Positions 10,337-20,097 are shown, numbered from the stretch's first letter. The stretch is 64,000 bases of DNA from Enterobacter sp. C2 (GCF_019880405.1 NZ_CP082269.1:1240001-1304000); one strand, 5' to 3'. Made by a program: numbers and translations. Notes: generated from the sequence alone by a model not told the origin.

Positions 10337-11248
10337 ATGCGAGGGAAATTACCGAAAACAGAACTACTCATCACCTTTGAGGCCGTGGCACGCCATGAGA
10401 GCTATACCCGTGCCGCAGAGGAGCTGGCCTTGACCCAAAGCGCAGTGTTTCGCCAGATGGCGTCGCTTGAAGATTTTTTGAATACCGAGCTGTTCAGTCA
10501 TGCCAAAAAACGTATTTTCCTCAACGACGCGGGGAAATACTATCTCGACATGGTCAAAGATACATTAAATAAATTTGAGCGTGATACCCATGCTATTATG
10601 ACCTGGCAGCCGACGTCACGAATTGTTGAGCTGGCCGTTAACCCCACGCTGAGCACCCACTGGCTTATTCCCAAGCTTGGCGAGTTTACTAAATGCTATC
10701 CCGATATCGTGGTGAATATTAACTCACTGGCAAGCGTCGGGGATTTTCTTAATCGCGGCTACGATGCGGCTATAATGCGGGAGGATTTCTGCGCGCCCCT
10801 GGCGCGGGTCGACTCTCTGTTTGAAGAGGAGCTTCTGCCCGTGTGCAGCAGGACGTTGCCTGGCTACACCGGGAAGAAGATAAAGGTGGAGCGGCTGCTG
10901 GATAACTTTACGCTGCTGCATCAGAGCACGCGTATTGAGGGCTGGGCCGAATGGTTCTCCCTCTCCGGTATCAGCAGCCCGAAGGTGAAGCTTGGCCCGC
11001 GTTTCGACCTTATCTCGATGCTGATTGCGGCCGTCCGTTCGAAGCTGGGCGTCGCGCTGCTGCCACGTTTTTCCGTCCAGCACGATCTCGATAACGGCAG
11101 CATGGTCATTCCCTGTGACGTGCCCATGCGTACCGGCAATCGCTTTATACTGACGTGGCGGGACGACGGGGTGGCGTCGGGCGGAATGCTGCTCTTCCGC
11201 GACTGGCTGCTAAAAAAGTCAGCGGCCGAGCAGCACGCGCTATTTTAG
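10337..11248 (+). CDS. LysR-family transcriptional regulator (GcvA-like)
   Basis: A 303-residue LysR-type regulator: winged helix-turn-helix at about residues 9-68 ([19 protein letters not shown] as recognition region) and a periplasmic-binding-protein-like effector domain at about 95-295. The ATG at 10337 follows a good ribosome site (GGGAGG). It is oriented towards the glutamate/methylaspartate genes and ends inside the last of them, overlapping the fumarase 3' end by 9 bases on the opposite strand. By position it probably controls that locus; the inducer is unknown, with glutamate, methylaspartate or mesaconate as reasonable candidates. Confidence 0.8.
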   Translation: MRGKLPKTELLITFEAVARHESYTRAAEELALTQSAVFRQMASLEDFLNTELFSHAKKRIFLNDAGKYYLDMVKDTLNKFERDTHAIMTWQPTSRIVELAVNPTLSTHWLIPKLGEFTKCYPDIVVNINSLASVGDFLNRGYDAAIMREDFCAPLARVDSLFEEELLPVCSRTLPGYTGKKIKVERLLDNFTLLHQSTRIEGWAEWFSLSGISSPKVKLGPRFDLISMLIAAVRSKLGVALLPRFSVQHDLDNGSMVIPCDVPMRTGNRFILTWRDDGVASGGMLLFRDWLLKKSAAEQHALF

Positions 11249-12898
11249 ACTCTGTGACGAGCAGAGGTTACAGCCGTGACGCTGTTCAAACTGCTGGTAA
11301 AAGTTATTACCTTTGTCATCCACCAGGATAAACGCAGGCATATCTTTTACCTCCATCATCCATACCGCCTCCATGCCCAGTTCGGCATACTCCAGGCAGC
11401 GCAGGCTGCGGACATAGTCCTGCGCCAGCAGGGCCGCTGCGCCACCGATGCTACCGAGGTTAAACCCGCCGTGTCTGGCGCAGGCGTCGGTCACCTGCTG
11501 GCTGCGGTTGCCTTTTGACAGCATCATCAGGCTCCCGCCAGCGGCTTGAAAGGCATCTACATAACCATCCATCCGGCCACCGGTCGTGGGGCCCAGCGAT
11601 CCCGCAATGCCACCTTCCGGCGTTTTAGCCGGGCCAGCGTAATAAACAACATAGTGCTTCATGTAGTCCGGCAGAGCCACACCCGCATCCAGCCTGGCCT
11701 TGAGCCTGGCATGGGCGATATCCCGGGCAACAACCAGCGGGCCGCTTAAAGAGAGGCGCGTGCCCACTGGATAGCGCGATAGCTCGTGCATAACCTCGCG
11801 TAGCGGTCGGTTGAGGTCGATTCTGACACCCACGCTGTCGCCAGGCATACGCAGTTTCTCAGGAATAAACCGTCCTGGGTCGTGCTCCAGTTTCTCCAGC
11901 CAGATCCCATGACGATTGATTTTTCCCTTGATGTTGCGGTCGGCGGAGCAGGAGAGGGCGAGTGCAATCGGGCAGGAGCCGCCGTGCCGCGGCAGACGTA
12001 TTACCCGCATGTCGTGAGCAAAATACTTACCGCCAAACTGAGCGCCAATGCCCAACTCCCGGCTGGCGTTAAGCAGCGTTGACTCCAGGTGCAGATCGCG
12101 AAACGCCTGGCCAAGCTCGTTACCACTGGTGGGCAGCGTATCGTAATACTTCGTCGATGCCAGTTTTGCTACTTTCATGGCCTGCTCGGGGGACGTTCCG
12201 CCAATGACGAAAGCAATATGGTACGGCGGACAGGCAGCGGTACCGAGTGTCTGCATTTTCGCTATCAAAAAGGGGACCAGCTTCTCTGGATCAAGAATGG
12301 ATTTGGTCTCCTGAAACAGCGCCGCTTTATTAGCCGAGCCGCCACCTTTGTTAATAAACAGAAATTTATAGTCGTCCCCTGGCGTTGCCGCAATATCAAT
12401 CTGCGCGGGCAGATTCGTGCCGGTGTTCACCTCAGTGTACATATCCAGCGGTGCGTTTTGTGAGTAGCGCAGGCTATGTTCCTGAAAGGTTTCGTAGATG
12501 CCCAGACTTAACGCCTCGGCATCGTTACAGCCGGTCCAGATTGACTGCCCTTTTTCGGCTACGATGGTCGCAGTGCCGGTATCCTGACAGTAGGGCAGAA
12601 CACCCTTGGCCGCGACCTCGGCATTACGCAGCAGCTGCAGGGCAACGTAGCGATCGTTTGCACTGGCCTCGCGATCGTGAAGGATAGATGCCACCTGTTT
12701 AATATGGGCGGTGCGTAAGAAAAAGGAGGCCTCGTAAAAAGCCAATTTGGCCAGCAGCGTTAATCCTTTTGGATCCACGGTAATTAGCGTTCTGTTATCT
12801 TCTTCGTTAACCGAAACATACTGGTCGCTAAGCAGATAATATTCAGTTGGGTCTTTATCATGCGGAAAAGGATCTTGTCAGATAAAAGGTTTATTCAT
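11240..12898 (-). CDS. class I fumarase/mesaconase with in-frame TGA at codon 7
   Basis: Class I iron-sulfur fumarase of the FumA/FumB type. The three cluster cysteine contexts ([24 protein letters not shown]) and the C-terminal domain ([21 protein letters not shown]) are present. Next to methylaspartate ammonia-lyase it is most likely the mesaconase that hydrates mesaconate to citramalate, like FumD in the E. coli O157:H7 methylaspartate locus. The reading frame matches FumA from its first residues, with an ATG at 12896-12898 (MNKPFI), but codon 7 is TGA (12878-12880), where FumA has Tyr; the frame then resumes with [16 protein letters not shown]. The next standard start is GTG at 12776-12778, which would lose about 40 residues and give 512. 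It is thus either a recent nonsense mutant, a read-through gene or a GTG-started shortened enzyme. It lies 24 bases after the symporter gene. Confidence 0.8.
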
Positions 12899-12922
12899 AA
12901 TAGTTTCTCGTTACTCTGTTTA

Positions 12923-14194
12923 TTACAACCGCGCAAGCTGCGATGCTTTCCCACGACAGCCTTCGCCAAAGTGTTCCCCCTCCCAGCGGCTGACCAGCGC
13001 AGCGCCCATGGCGTTACTCATCACGTTGGTAGCAGAGCGGCCCATATCAAGGAAGGGATCGACGCCCATCAGTAGAATTAACCCGGCCTCCGGAATATTG
13101 AACTGGTTGAGGGTGGCGGCGATAACCACCAGCGAGGCGCGCGGTACCCCGGCCATGCCTTTTGAGGTCAGCATCAGAATAAGCAGCATGGTGATCTGCT
13201 CTCCTATGCCAAGGTGAATATTGCAGGCTTGGGCGATAAAAAGGGTGGCGAAGGAGCAGTACGCCATTGAACCAACGAGGTTAAAGGAGTAGCCAATCGG
13301 CAGAACGAAGCTGGCAATTTTTGGCGAGACGCCAAACTTTTCCAGCGCCTTCAGCGTGCCGGGAAAGGCCGCTTCCGAGCTGGAGGTGGTAAACGCCAGC
13401 AGGGCAGGCTCGGAGATCCCCCGGGTTAAGCGGAGAATGCAGGGGCCAATAGTCGCGAAAGAGATACCAATTAAGATGACCCATAGCAGCCCAAGGGTCA
13501 TATAAAACTCGCCCATAAAGATCCCGGCGCTGACCAGCACCCCTAGCCCACGCTCTGCAATCATGGCGGAGATGGCGGCAAACACCGTAAAAGGGGCGAA
13601 GAGCATAACGTAGCCGGTAATTTTGAGCATCACCTCCACCAGCGAGTCCAGCACATGAACGATGGGCGCGCCTTTATCGCCAATCGCCGCTAGCCCGCAG
13701 CCTAAGAAGATGGAGAAGACGACGATCTGCAGCACCTCGTTACGGGCCATAGCGTCAACGATGCTGGTGGGAATGGCATGCGAAATAAAAACCTTGAAAG
13801 TAAAAGGTTCGGCCTTTAGCGCGGCGACGCTGGCGGCGTCATGGGCAACAAAGTTAATTCCGGCACCGGGTTGGAAAACATTGACAATAACCAGGCCTAA
13901 AGCAATAGAGATCAGCGAGGCACAGATAAACAGCAACAGGGTTTTAGAGAAAATGCGCCCCAGCGTTTTGGCATCGCCCATTTTTGCGATCCCAACGACC
14001 AGCGTTGAAATAATTAACGGCGCGATGATCATTTTGATCAGCCGCAGAAATATGGCGGTTAAAATTGAGATGTCTTGCGAGTAGGTTTTTGCCGTTTCAA
14101 CCGTGGCTACGGTATTAATAATAAATCCGGCAATGATACCCAGAATAAGACCCGCGATAATCATCGTGGTTAAGCTTTTCGACTTCATTTTCAC
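12923..14194 (-). CDS. dicarboxylate/amino acid:cation symporter (DAACS family, GltP/DctA-like)
   Basis: A 423-residue inner-membrane transporter of the DAACS family, which takes up glutamate, aspartate or C4-dicarboxylates with H+ or Na+. About eight hydrophobic segments are visible, together with the serine-rich hairpin motif (TTSSSEAAFP, near residue 270) and the later TSKGMAGVPRA and NVMSNAMGA blocks that form the substrate site. In this locus it most likely imports glutamate, the substrate of glutamate mutase; the substrate is inferred. It is separated from the upstream DUF4387 gene by 121 bases containing a hairpin (14270-14291), so it may be partly uncoupled from glmS-mal. Confidence 0.85.
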   Translation of the reverse strand: MKMKSKSLTTMIIAGLILGIIAGFIINTVATVETAKTYSQDISILTAIFLRLIKMIIAPLIISTLVVGIAKMGDAKTLGRIFSKTLLLFICASLISIALGLVIVNVFQPGAGINFVAHDAASVAALKAEPFTFKVFISHAIPTSIVDAMARNEVLQIVVFSIFLGCGLAAIGDKGAPIVHVLDSLVEVMLKITGYVMLFAPFTVFAAISAMIAERGLGVLVSAGIFMGEFYMTLGLLWVILIGISFATIGPCILRLTRGISEPALLAFTTSSSEAAFPGTLKALEKFGVSPKIASFVLPIGYSFNLVGSMAYCSFATLFIAQACNIHLGIGEQITMLLILMLTSKGMAGVPRASLVVIAATLNQFNIPEAGLILLMGVDPFLDMGRSATNVMSNAMGAALVSRWEGEHFGEGCRGKASQLARL

Positions 14195-14269
14195 TCCATC
14201 GGATTGAGGCGCTGGTGGCGCAAAGGTTACGTTTTCAATTCTTTCTAATGACCAGCAAGTGTTAGAATA

Positions 14270-14291
14270 GGGGTACGCGATGACGCACCCC
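14270..14291 (-). other. hairpin between the DUF4387 and symporter genes
   Basis: On the minus strand GGGGTGCG pairs with CGTACCCC (one G-T pair) around a 6-base loop. No T-run follows, so a full terminator is unlikely. It may act as a processing or attenuation point that sets the level of the symporter and fumarase genes relative to glmS-mal. Confidence 0.45.
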
Positions 14292-14315
14292 GTAAATGGT
14301 TATGGTTATAGGGCG

Positions 14316-14633
14316 TTAAATATCAAAAACGATGTCTAATAGCGGCGCGTGCTGCTGAGCGCCATACACGTCGTTGTCTCCTCTGTTACCTGAAACAATA
14401 TCCCTCGGTAAAATGGCTTTGACGGCGTTAGCCGGATCGAACCAAACAATTCGGGGAAGCTGCTGCTCCTCAAGGTTATAGAGGCGCGCAATCAGCTGTG
14501 CGGTAAACTGCCCCGAGGCTTTCACCGCCAGATAGTCGCTTTGCTGTTTGAAGAGAATATCCAGCACCAGCTCATAGGGTCCGGCGTTTTTAGATCGGAT
14601 CACCAGGGCCAACGAACGAATGGTCTGTTTCAT
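14316..14633 (-). CDS. DUF4387-family protein
   Basis: A 105-residue soluble protein resembling the DUF4387 family, which is commonly found beside or downstream of AtuA-like (DUF1446) proteins. No signal peptide or membrane segment is seen; the sequence is mixed alpha/beta with no recognisable catalytic motif. Its ATG overlaps the stop of the AtuA-like gene by 4 bases, so the two are translationally coupled and probably form a complex. Its biochemical role is unknown; the neighbourhood suggests a step after mesaconate or citramalate. Confidence 0.75.
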   Translation of the reverse strand: MKQTIRSLALVIRSKNAGPYELVLDILFKQQSDYLAVKASGQFTAQLIARLYNLEEQQLPRIVWFDPANAVKAILPRDIVSGNRGDNDVYGAQQHAPLLDIVFDI

Positions 14634-16000
14634 GCCACTACTCCTTCCGGCGTGACCTGCTCAAGGACGAAGGGAAACTGCAGCGCCTCGCTGGCCTCAA
14701 TAAGGTGGTAGACCGAGAACTCATAGACCGGGCCGCAAGGGACATCCGAGGGCGAAAAGGGGAATGCCAGGTTACCCGCCGTAGCGATCCGGCCTTCGTA
14801 GCCATAGTGCAGCAGCGTTGAGCGCACCAGCGAGCAGACGCTGTTAGCAAGCTGCTGGTCCGGGGCTACCACGTCGAGAACAATCCCCAGTTCGTGTCCG
14901 GCCTGAGGTACAGGCTCATGCTTACCCATCACGCCGTTTTTGCCGTAAAGGTGGAAAGTAATGCGGATCGCTTCCGCGTTGAGGCTCAGGTTGCTGATGA
15001 CGCTGGACTTCACCTCTTCAAGGATGGTTTCAATTCCGGCAATCATAATGGGATCGCGAACGCCAGCGATGGTCAGGCAGCGATATCCCACCCGTCGGGC
15101 ACCCTCCAGCTTTAGTCGGTAGGGCGTTGTCTCGTGGCGAGAGCCGCTGACGTAGACCTCTCTCTCATTAACCGCTTTAAAAGTACAGGCCTGCAAATTG
15201 AGCACGCCGCCGGGACCCGGCAGAAAATAGGGGTCAGACTTTTCATACAGCGTATGGGCCGCCGCAGAGGTTTCGGTAAACTTCCGCTTGGGGTTAAACA
15301 CTTTCAGGGTGAAACCGTGCTCGTCGAGGATCCCCATAGCGCAATCCGATCCCGATCCCGGCGTGGCGGCGATGGCGGCACACTCAAGGATCTTCCCGCA
15401 GTGCAGCGCCAGCCCCTCGTCAAACCCCTGCATAATAGGCAGCGCCGCAAAACAGGCCGGATCGTAAGCGCGTCCGCCTAATACTACCTGTGCCCCGGCT
15501 GCCAGCGCGCGTTGAAAAGGCTCCACGCCCATCTGCGCGACAAGAGAGGTGCTGTCATCAATATCCTGATGGGTTAACGGCGGCACAAAGTCGAGGGCAG
15601 TGATCTTGCCCGCATCCAGCGCCTGGTGAACGATCTGCTTGTCGACATCTGCCGGGATGGTTGCCAGAGTAAATGAGAGCTGCTCTTCACGAGCAATCTC
15701 CAGCACGATCTCACGACACCACGCGAGATGCGGAGCCGCACCCGAGCCGCCTGCCGTGCCGATAACCACCGGGATGCCCTGTTTAACCCCGGCTGAGATC
15801 ATATAGCGCAGGTCACGCTTCACTCCGGCGCGATCGGTAAAAGGCTTTCCTGCGCCGAGATAGTGCGGGCCCGGATCGGACGAACCTGCATCCACGGCGA
15901 TCAGGTTCGGGGATTCAGCCAGCGCGCTTAAAAAGCTCTCTTCTGGAAAGCCGTAGCCGAGGATGGCGGTCGGCGACAGGATCTTAAAGGTCTTAGCCAT
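14630..16000 (-). CDS. AtuA-like acyclic terpene utilisation family protein (DUF1446)
   Basis: A 456-residue cytoplasmic protein of the AtuA/DUF1446 family. Conserved family features include the N-terminal ILSPTAILGYGF, a glycine-rich segment (GTAGGSGAAPH, about 82-92) and a second (VVLGGRAYDPACFAALP, about 171-187). The name comes from the Pseudomonas terpene-degradation gene atuA, whose reaction is not established as far as I know. Here it follows mal with a 3-base gap and overlaps the DUF4387 gene by 4 bases. Together they are the only enzyme-like genes in the locus without an assigned pathway step, so they are candidates for citramalate activation or cleavage. That is inference. Confidence 0.75.
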   Translation of the reverse strand: MAKTFKILSPTAILGYGFPEESFLSALAESPNLIAVDAGSSDPGPHYLGAGKPFTDRAGVKRDLRYMISAGVKQGIPVVIGTAGGSGAAPHLAWCREIVLEIAREEQLSFTLATIPADVDKQIVHQALDAGKITALDFVPPLTHQDIDDSTSLVAQMGVEPFQRALAAGAQVVLGGRAYDPACFAALPIMQGFDEGLALHCGKILECAAIAATPGSGSDCAMGILDEHGFTLKVFNPKRKFTETSAAAHTLYEKSDPYFLPGPGGVLNLQACTFKAVNEREVYVSGSRHETTPYRLKLEGARRVGYRCLTIAGVRDPIMIAGIETILEEVKSSVISNLSLNAEAIRITFHLYGKNGVMGKHEPVPQAGHELGIVLDVVAPDQQLANSVCSLVRSTLLHYGYEGRIATAGNLAFPFSPSDVPCGPVYEFSVYHLIEASEALQFPFVLEQVTPEGVVA

Positions 16001-16003
16001 CGC

Positions 16004-17245
16004 TTATCCCCTTGCCTGCAGGAGCGCAAGGGTGCGCTGCATTTCGTTAAAGACAATATTAAGACCCTCGTCAAATCCCATGCCGGGTTTGACTAGCATG
16101 CGCATGGGGCGGGCGGCGAGGGCAACATGCACGCAGGTTCTGGCGCTCACCTCTGTCTCATTACAGGTGCCGCCCTGGTAGGCCTCCATGCCATGCTTGT
16201 TGCAGTAGAGCACCGCATCAACAATGTTGTGGATGCTGCCCAGATCGGGCGTTTTGATCTGCACCATGTGGCAGCTGCCAGCATCGGTAAAGTCGACAAT
16301 ATCCTGATACGTGTTGCACCACTCGTCGGCAACGATTTTGACCCCAGAGCCAAGCTTCGTCAGCTCACGGGTAATCGCCGTCAGGAGACGGATCTGATCG
16401 GCTTTGTTACCGGCGTCAACCGGTCCCTCAATATAGAGCGGCAGGCCCTGGGTCTCTTTTTCAAGACTGGCGATATAGTGAGCGCAGCGCTGTGGATCCT
16501 GATCGAAGATCAGGCCGATAGTGCCGTAGACGTCAATGTGCAGGGTAGGGTGGTAGCGCGGGCTAGTGCGTAGCGTCATGACACGATTTGCCAGCCAACG
16601 CACATAGTCACGCAGTTTCTCACCGTCGTAGCCCAGCTTCTCTTCCACGTTGTTAATTAGCGCATGGGGCAGAACGTTGATGCCCTTGAGGATCATTTTA
16701 TCAACGGCGATGTAGCGGTCATCTCCGCTCTGGCCAAACAGGGGAATGGGATCGGCAACCGTCGGCAGCTGCCATTCGTCGGCAATAACCTCTGCTTTGA
16801 GTCGGCCCGTTGCCAGCGCGGCGGCGTCCAGCAGCGCCTGCGAGAGGCCATAGCGTACGGCGGTATGCAGCGGTTTACCCTCGATGCGCAGCGTGTCAAA
16901 AAAGCGGGCGTTCGGCAGGAAAGCCTGCACGTCGCGCCCCTCCAGTAGCGGCTTAATATGATCGTTGAGCCACGGAATAAAGGTTGCTGCCAGGAAGAGC
17001 GGGTCGCGCCCACCGGCTCCGGAGTACTGCACCGCCGCACAGTCTCCCACGGCAACGGCACCGTTTTCGAGGATGAGCTGCACGCAAACGCACTCACCGG
17101 CCTGGCGCACCGAGGTAAAGCCTGGCGTTACCGGTTGACCGGTATAGATAAAGCCGTCATGGCCTGCGCCGTTTTTAATGGCCTGCTGATCGTCAAAGTA
17201 GAAGGAGGAGTACCCTGCGGTAAAAAGCGCCTGTTTAATTTTCAT
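16004..17245 (-). CDS. mal: methylaspartate ammonia-lyase
   Basis: Eliminates ammonia from (2S,3S)-3-methylaspartate to give mesaconate. The 413-residue protein belongs to the enolase superfamily. All catalytic residues known from the Clostridium tetanomorphum enzyme are at the same numbers: base Lys331 (MVQIKTPD), His194 (VLPHAL), and the Mg2+ ligands Asp238 (HIDVYG), Glu273 (YIEGP) and Asp307 (VADEW). Its ATG overlaps the glmE stop by 4 bases. The Citrobacter amalonaticus enzyme is a close relative in enterobacteria. Function is assigned with high confidence. Confidence 0.96.
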   Translation of the reverse strand: MKIKQALFTAGYSSFYFDDQQAIKNGAGHDGFIYTGQPVTPGFTSVRQAGECVCVQLILENGAVAVGDCAAVQYSGAGGRDPLFLAATFIPWLNDHIKPLLEGRDVQAFLPNARFFDTLRIEGKPLHTAVRYGLSQALLDAAALATGRLKAEVIADEWQLPTVADPIPLFGQSGDDRYIAVDKMILKGINVLPHALINNVEEKLGYDGEKLRDYVRWLANRVMTLRTSPRYHPTLHIDVYGTIGLIFDQDPQRCAHYIASLEKETQGLPLYIEGPVDAGNKADQIRLLTAITRELTKLGSGVKIVADEWCNTYQDIVDFTDAGSCHMVQIKTPDLGSIHNIVDAVLYCNKHGMEAYQGGTCNETEVSARTCVHVALAARPMRMLVKPGMGFDEGLNIVFNEMQRTLALLQARG

Positions 17246-18690
17246 TCTGGTCTTCCTATTAACTTGCTGTGGGATACGGCATTAATATCGTCAACAACCA
17301 TCTGGAATGAGGCAGGGCGGCGTTCAACGCTGGCGCGTTCGGCAACAAAGTCGTGGTGCATCGCCAGGATGTCATCCGGGAGCGGGACGGCTCCGGCCTC
17401 TAAGATGCGAATAGCGCCTGCGTTATCGCGTACCGGGGTCATCTTGCCGGCGTTACAGGCCGCTGGTGCAAAGGGGATATCCAGCACGCCAGCTTCAAAA
17501 GCCAGCACCGTACCGCGGGCGATATCCCCTTTACCGAGAGCAAAGACGTGGTCTAGTACGGCACGCACTTCGCGTTTGATGAGTTCAACCTCAAGATCGA
17601 CGGCATGACAGGCTGGGAAGGGCTGATCGCGAACCATGTTAAGCATCTGGCGCGACGCCTTAAGCCCCTGGGCATTAGCGGCGGCGGTAGGAATGCCAAA
17701 GGCTTCATGCGGACTTTTGGTAATGACTTTGGTTGCGCCCGCCATGCCGGCGACGGCAGCGCCCCAGGCGATCACGGAAAACGCTTTTGCTTCATCCTCC
17801 GGGAAGCCGCCCATCCACTGATGAAAGACGGTGCTTAGCTCGTAGTCGTCGTAACCCTGCTGACGGAAATAGTCGTGGGACAGTTCACGCAGTGCTTTAA
17901 CCGCAGCAACGTCCTGGGTCAGGCTGCCCACCTGGCCATAGCCAACCGTAATAGAGCGCACGCCCTGTTCCAGCGCCAGTAACCCTTCAATGATGGCAAC
18001 CGCATGCGACATAAACGGCGGGATCAGCGTTCCGGTCAGGGGGCCGAAAGGCTCGCGGTTAATGCGAATGCCATGCTCTTCATACAGGCCAATCAGGCGA
18101 TCGCAGTATTGCCAGTCACGCAGGGATTTTTCGAGCGTGACGCGTTTCGCATAGGGAATGTTGTAAGAGATGCCGCCTCCCTCGTAGCTGGTAAAACCGC
18201 TGGCGAGAGAGATCTCAGCCAGCAGGCGTGCGTCAGGCGTGCCGTGCCGAACCTGGAGCGGTTTTTGCAATGATTCGGTCAGGTGGCGGCAGGCAGCAAC
18301 GCCGTGATTAACCACCGGTAATCCGTTAAGTTTTGAGGTACCTGCCTCAAGAGATTTTTGAATGCCTACTGCGGCATCTTCGTAGCGGTTCAGACGGGTA
18401 TAGGCGTCTATAGTGGTCGGCAGGAGATCGCACTCCTGCTCCAGCACCTTAAGCAGAGCAATATGCTCATCCAGCAGCGCCACGCCCGCGCGGGGTTGGC
18501 TGAGGGTAATACCCTGTTCATCTGCGATACGCAGCGCACGGGCAAAGTTTTTTTCCTCAGGGATGGTCTGCTGGTACTTTACGCCATCTTCGAAATGGGT
18601 AACGTCCTTCCCAGTCGGCCATGTTTCCAGGACACCGTGCCGCTCAGACATGAAATCATCATGGGTTATCTTTTTATTGCTGAGTTCCAT
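17242..18690 (-). CDS. glmE: glutamate mutase (methylaspartate mutase) epsilon subunit GlmE
   Basis: Catalytic TIM-barrel subunit of adenosylcobalamin-dependent glutamate mutase, which rearranges L-glutamate to (2S,3S)-3-methylaspartate together with GlmS. The 482 residues are the family length, with the family blocks YNRLNRYEDA-like, HGTPDARLLAE and EGGGISYNIPY, the last near the substrate arginine region. It lies 6 bases after glmL and overlaps mal by 4. The enzyme needs coenzyme B12, so the host must make or import it. Confidence 0.95.
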   Translation of the reverse strand: MELSNKKITHDDFMSERHGVLETWPTGKDVTHFEDGVKYQQTIPEEKNFARALRIADEQGITLSQPRAGVALLDEHIALLKVLEQECDLLPTTIDAYTRLNRYEDAAVGIQKSLEAGTSKLNGLPVVNHGVAACRHLTESLQKPLQVRHGTPDARLLAEISLASGFTSYEGGGISYNIPYAKRVTLEKSLRDWQYCDRLIGLYEEHGIRINREPFGPLTGTLIPPFMSHAVAIIEGLLALEQGVRSITVGYGQVGSLTQDVAAVKALRELSHDYFRQQGYDDYELSTVFHQWMGGFPEDEAKAFSVIAWGAAVAGMAGATKVITKSPHEAFGIPTAAANAQGLKASRQMLNMVRDQPFPACHAVDLEVELIKREVRAVLDHVFALGKGDIARGTVLAFEAGVLDIPFAPAACNAGKMTPVRDNAGAIRILEAGAVPLPDDILAMHHDFVAERASVERRPASFQMVVDDINAVSHSKLIGRPE

Positions 18691-18696
18691 TCGTTG

Positions 18697-20097
18697 CTAC
18701 CTTGGGTTTGGGGTTAAACAGTGAATGCTGGCAAGCGCAGCCGCCTGGGGATAGAGCCTGGCGGTATTAGCCAGCAGGGGGATCAAGCCGTTCTCATCCC
18801 GGTAGTAGTCGAACCGCGTGGGCAGCAGGATCCGGTTGCCGCGGGCGTCGAGATCGCGGTATTTAAGCCAGCGATGAATATCAAACGTCGCCGCACGGGA
18901 TAGCCAGCCGCCGGAGCCCACCACTTTACGCACCGGGGTGAGGTCACGCCCTATCTGCAGATCGACCGTGCCTGCGCTGGTAGCTACCGCTTTTTTTGTT
19001 CCCGCATGGCGTTCGCTGGCATAGGCCACGCACAGCCCGGCCAGAAGGGCGTCGAAACGGTGCTCTTCAGAGCTAGTGGGCAGTGAGTCGGGGCAGGCAG
19101 CGAGTTTGTTAAGGTAGCGGTAGAACGCGGCGCGCAAGTCGGGCTGCATGGCAAAGAGCGAGTCAATAAGCGCCCGAGTGCTTTCGCCGACCACCGCCGC
19201 AGAGACGCGCATTCCTAAGTCGCCCTCAACGGTGCGTTTTACAAAGGGTTCAGGCAGGCCGTGAAGAACGGTATCCGGAGAGAGAGTATTAGTGCAGGCG
19301 GAGTAGACGTCGGTGGTTGCGCCTCCCATATCAATCAGCATGAACGATTGCCAGGCATCGTCATGCTGGCTCATCAGCTTGACCAGTTCAAAGACCGTCC
19401 ACGGCGTAGGCATGGGGGTTTCACCCGTCTCATCCACAATAACGTCCAGTCCTTTCCCCTTTACAATGCGTGAGAGGAAGATGTCACAGATCGCCTGGCG
19501 AGCGGGGAGGGGGTTAGGTGAATCCAGTTCGGGAAGAATGTTATCCACGACGGTGAGCTGCTTATGGGCCAACAGCTGCTGAACCTCGTGCTGAATATCG
19601 CGGTTTCCGGCGTAGACAATGGCACAATCGAGTTCAGCCGTAGCAAGCAGCCGTGCGTTGTTCAGGCCATAGCGCGTCTCTCCGCCATCGGTTCCGCCAG
19701 CAAACAGCAGAATATCGGGCGGTGATGCCTCAAGCTGGCGAATATCCTGTGGCGTCAGCGCATAAGCATAGTACTGGGCGATTTTTGCTCCTGCCGAATG
19801 CGCAGTAACCTTCGCAGCCTCGAGCGTAATGGAGGGCACCAGACCCATCGCGGCGACGGCCAATCCGCCTTTAGCCGAGGAGGAGTATTTCAGCGTAACG
19901 TCGCCCCGTCTGAGCAGCGGTCTGGCATTGGCGACCTCTAACAGGTGGTGCAGGCAGGTAAAAAAACCTTCAGCAAGATGATGAGTGGTGGTTGGCGTGA
20001 CCGCCTGGTTAAGAAGCCGCAGCCTATTTTCACCTTCAATTTCAAAAAGCGCGGCCTTGGTCCAGGTTGAGCCAATATCAACGGATACCGTACGCAT
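18697..20097 (-). CDS. glmL: glutamate mutase accessory/reactivating protein GlmL (MutL)
   Basis: ASKHA-fold ATPase encoded between the two glutamate mutase subunits, thought to reactivate the enzyme by exchanging damaged cobalamin. The N-terminal phosphate-binding motif VDIGSTWTKAALFE and a second glycine-rich motif (LIDMGGATTDVYSA, near residue 235) are visible. The start at 20097 (MRTVSVDIG) fits the family; the reading frame is open for ten more residues upstream, but those lie inside glmS. One base overlaps the glmS stop. The symbol mutL used in some databases is unrelated to mismatch repair. Confidence 0.92.
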   Translation of the reverse strand: MRTVSVDIGSTWTKAALFEIEGENRLRLLNQAVTPTTTHHLAEGFFTCLHHLLEVANARPLLRRGDVTLKYSSSAKGGLAVAAMGLVPSITLEAAKVTAHSAGAKIAQYYAYALTPQDIRQLEASPPDILLFAGGTDGGETRYGLNNARLLATAELDCAIVYAGNRDIQHEVQQLLAHKQLTVVDNILPELDSPNPLPARQAICDIFLSRIVKGKGLDVIVDETGETPMPTPWTVFELVKLMSQHDDAWQSFMLIDMGGATTDVYSACTNTLSPDTVLHGLPEPFVKRTVEGDLGMRVSAAVVGESTRALIDSLFAMQPDLRAAFYRYLNKLAACPDSLPTSSEEHRFDALLAGLCVAYASERHAGTKKAVATSAGTVDLQIGRDLTPVRKVVGSGGWLSRAATFDIHRWLKYRDLDARGNRILLPTRFDYYRDENGLIPLLANTARLYPQAAALASIHCLTPNPR

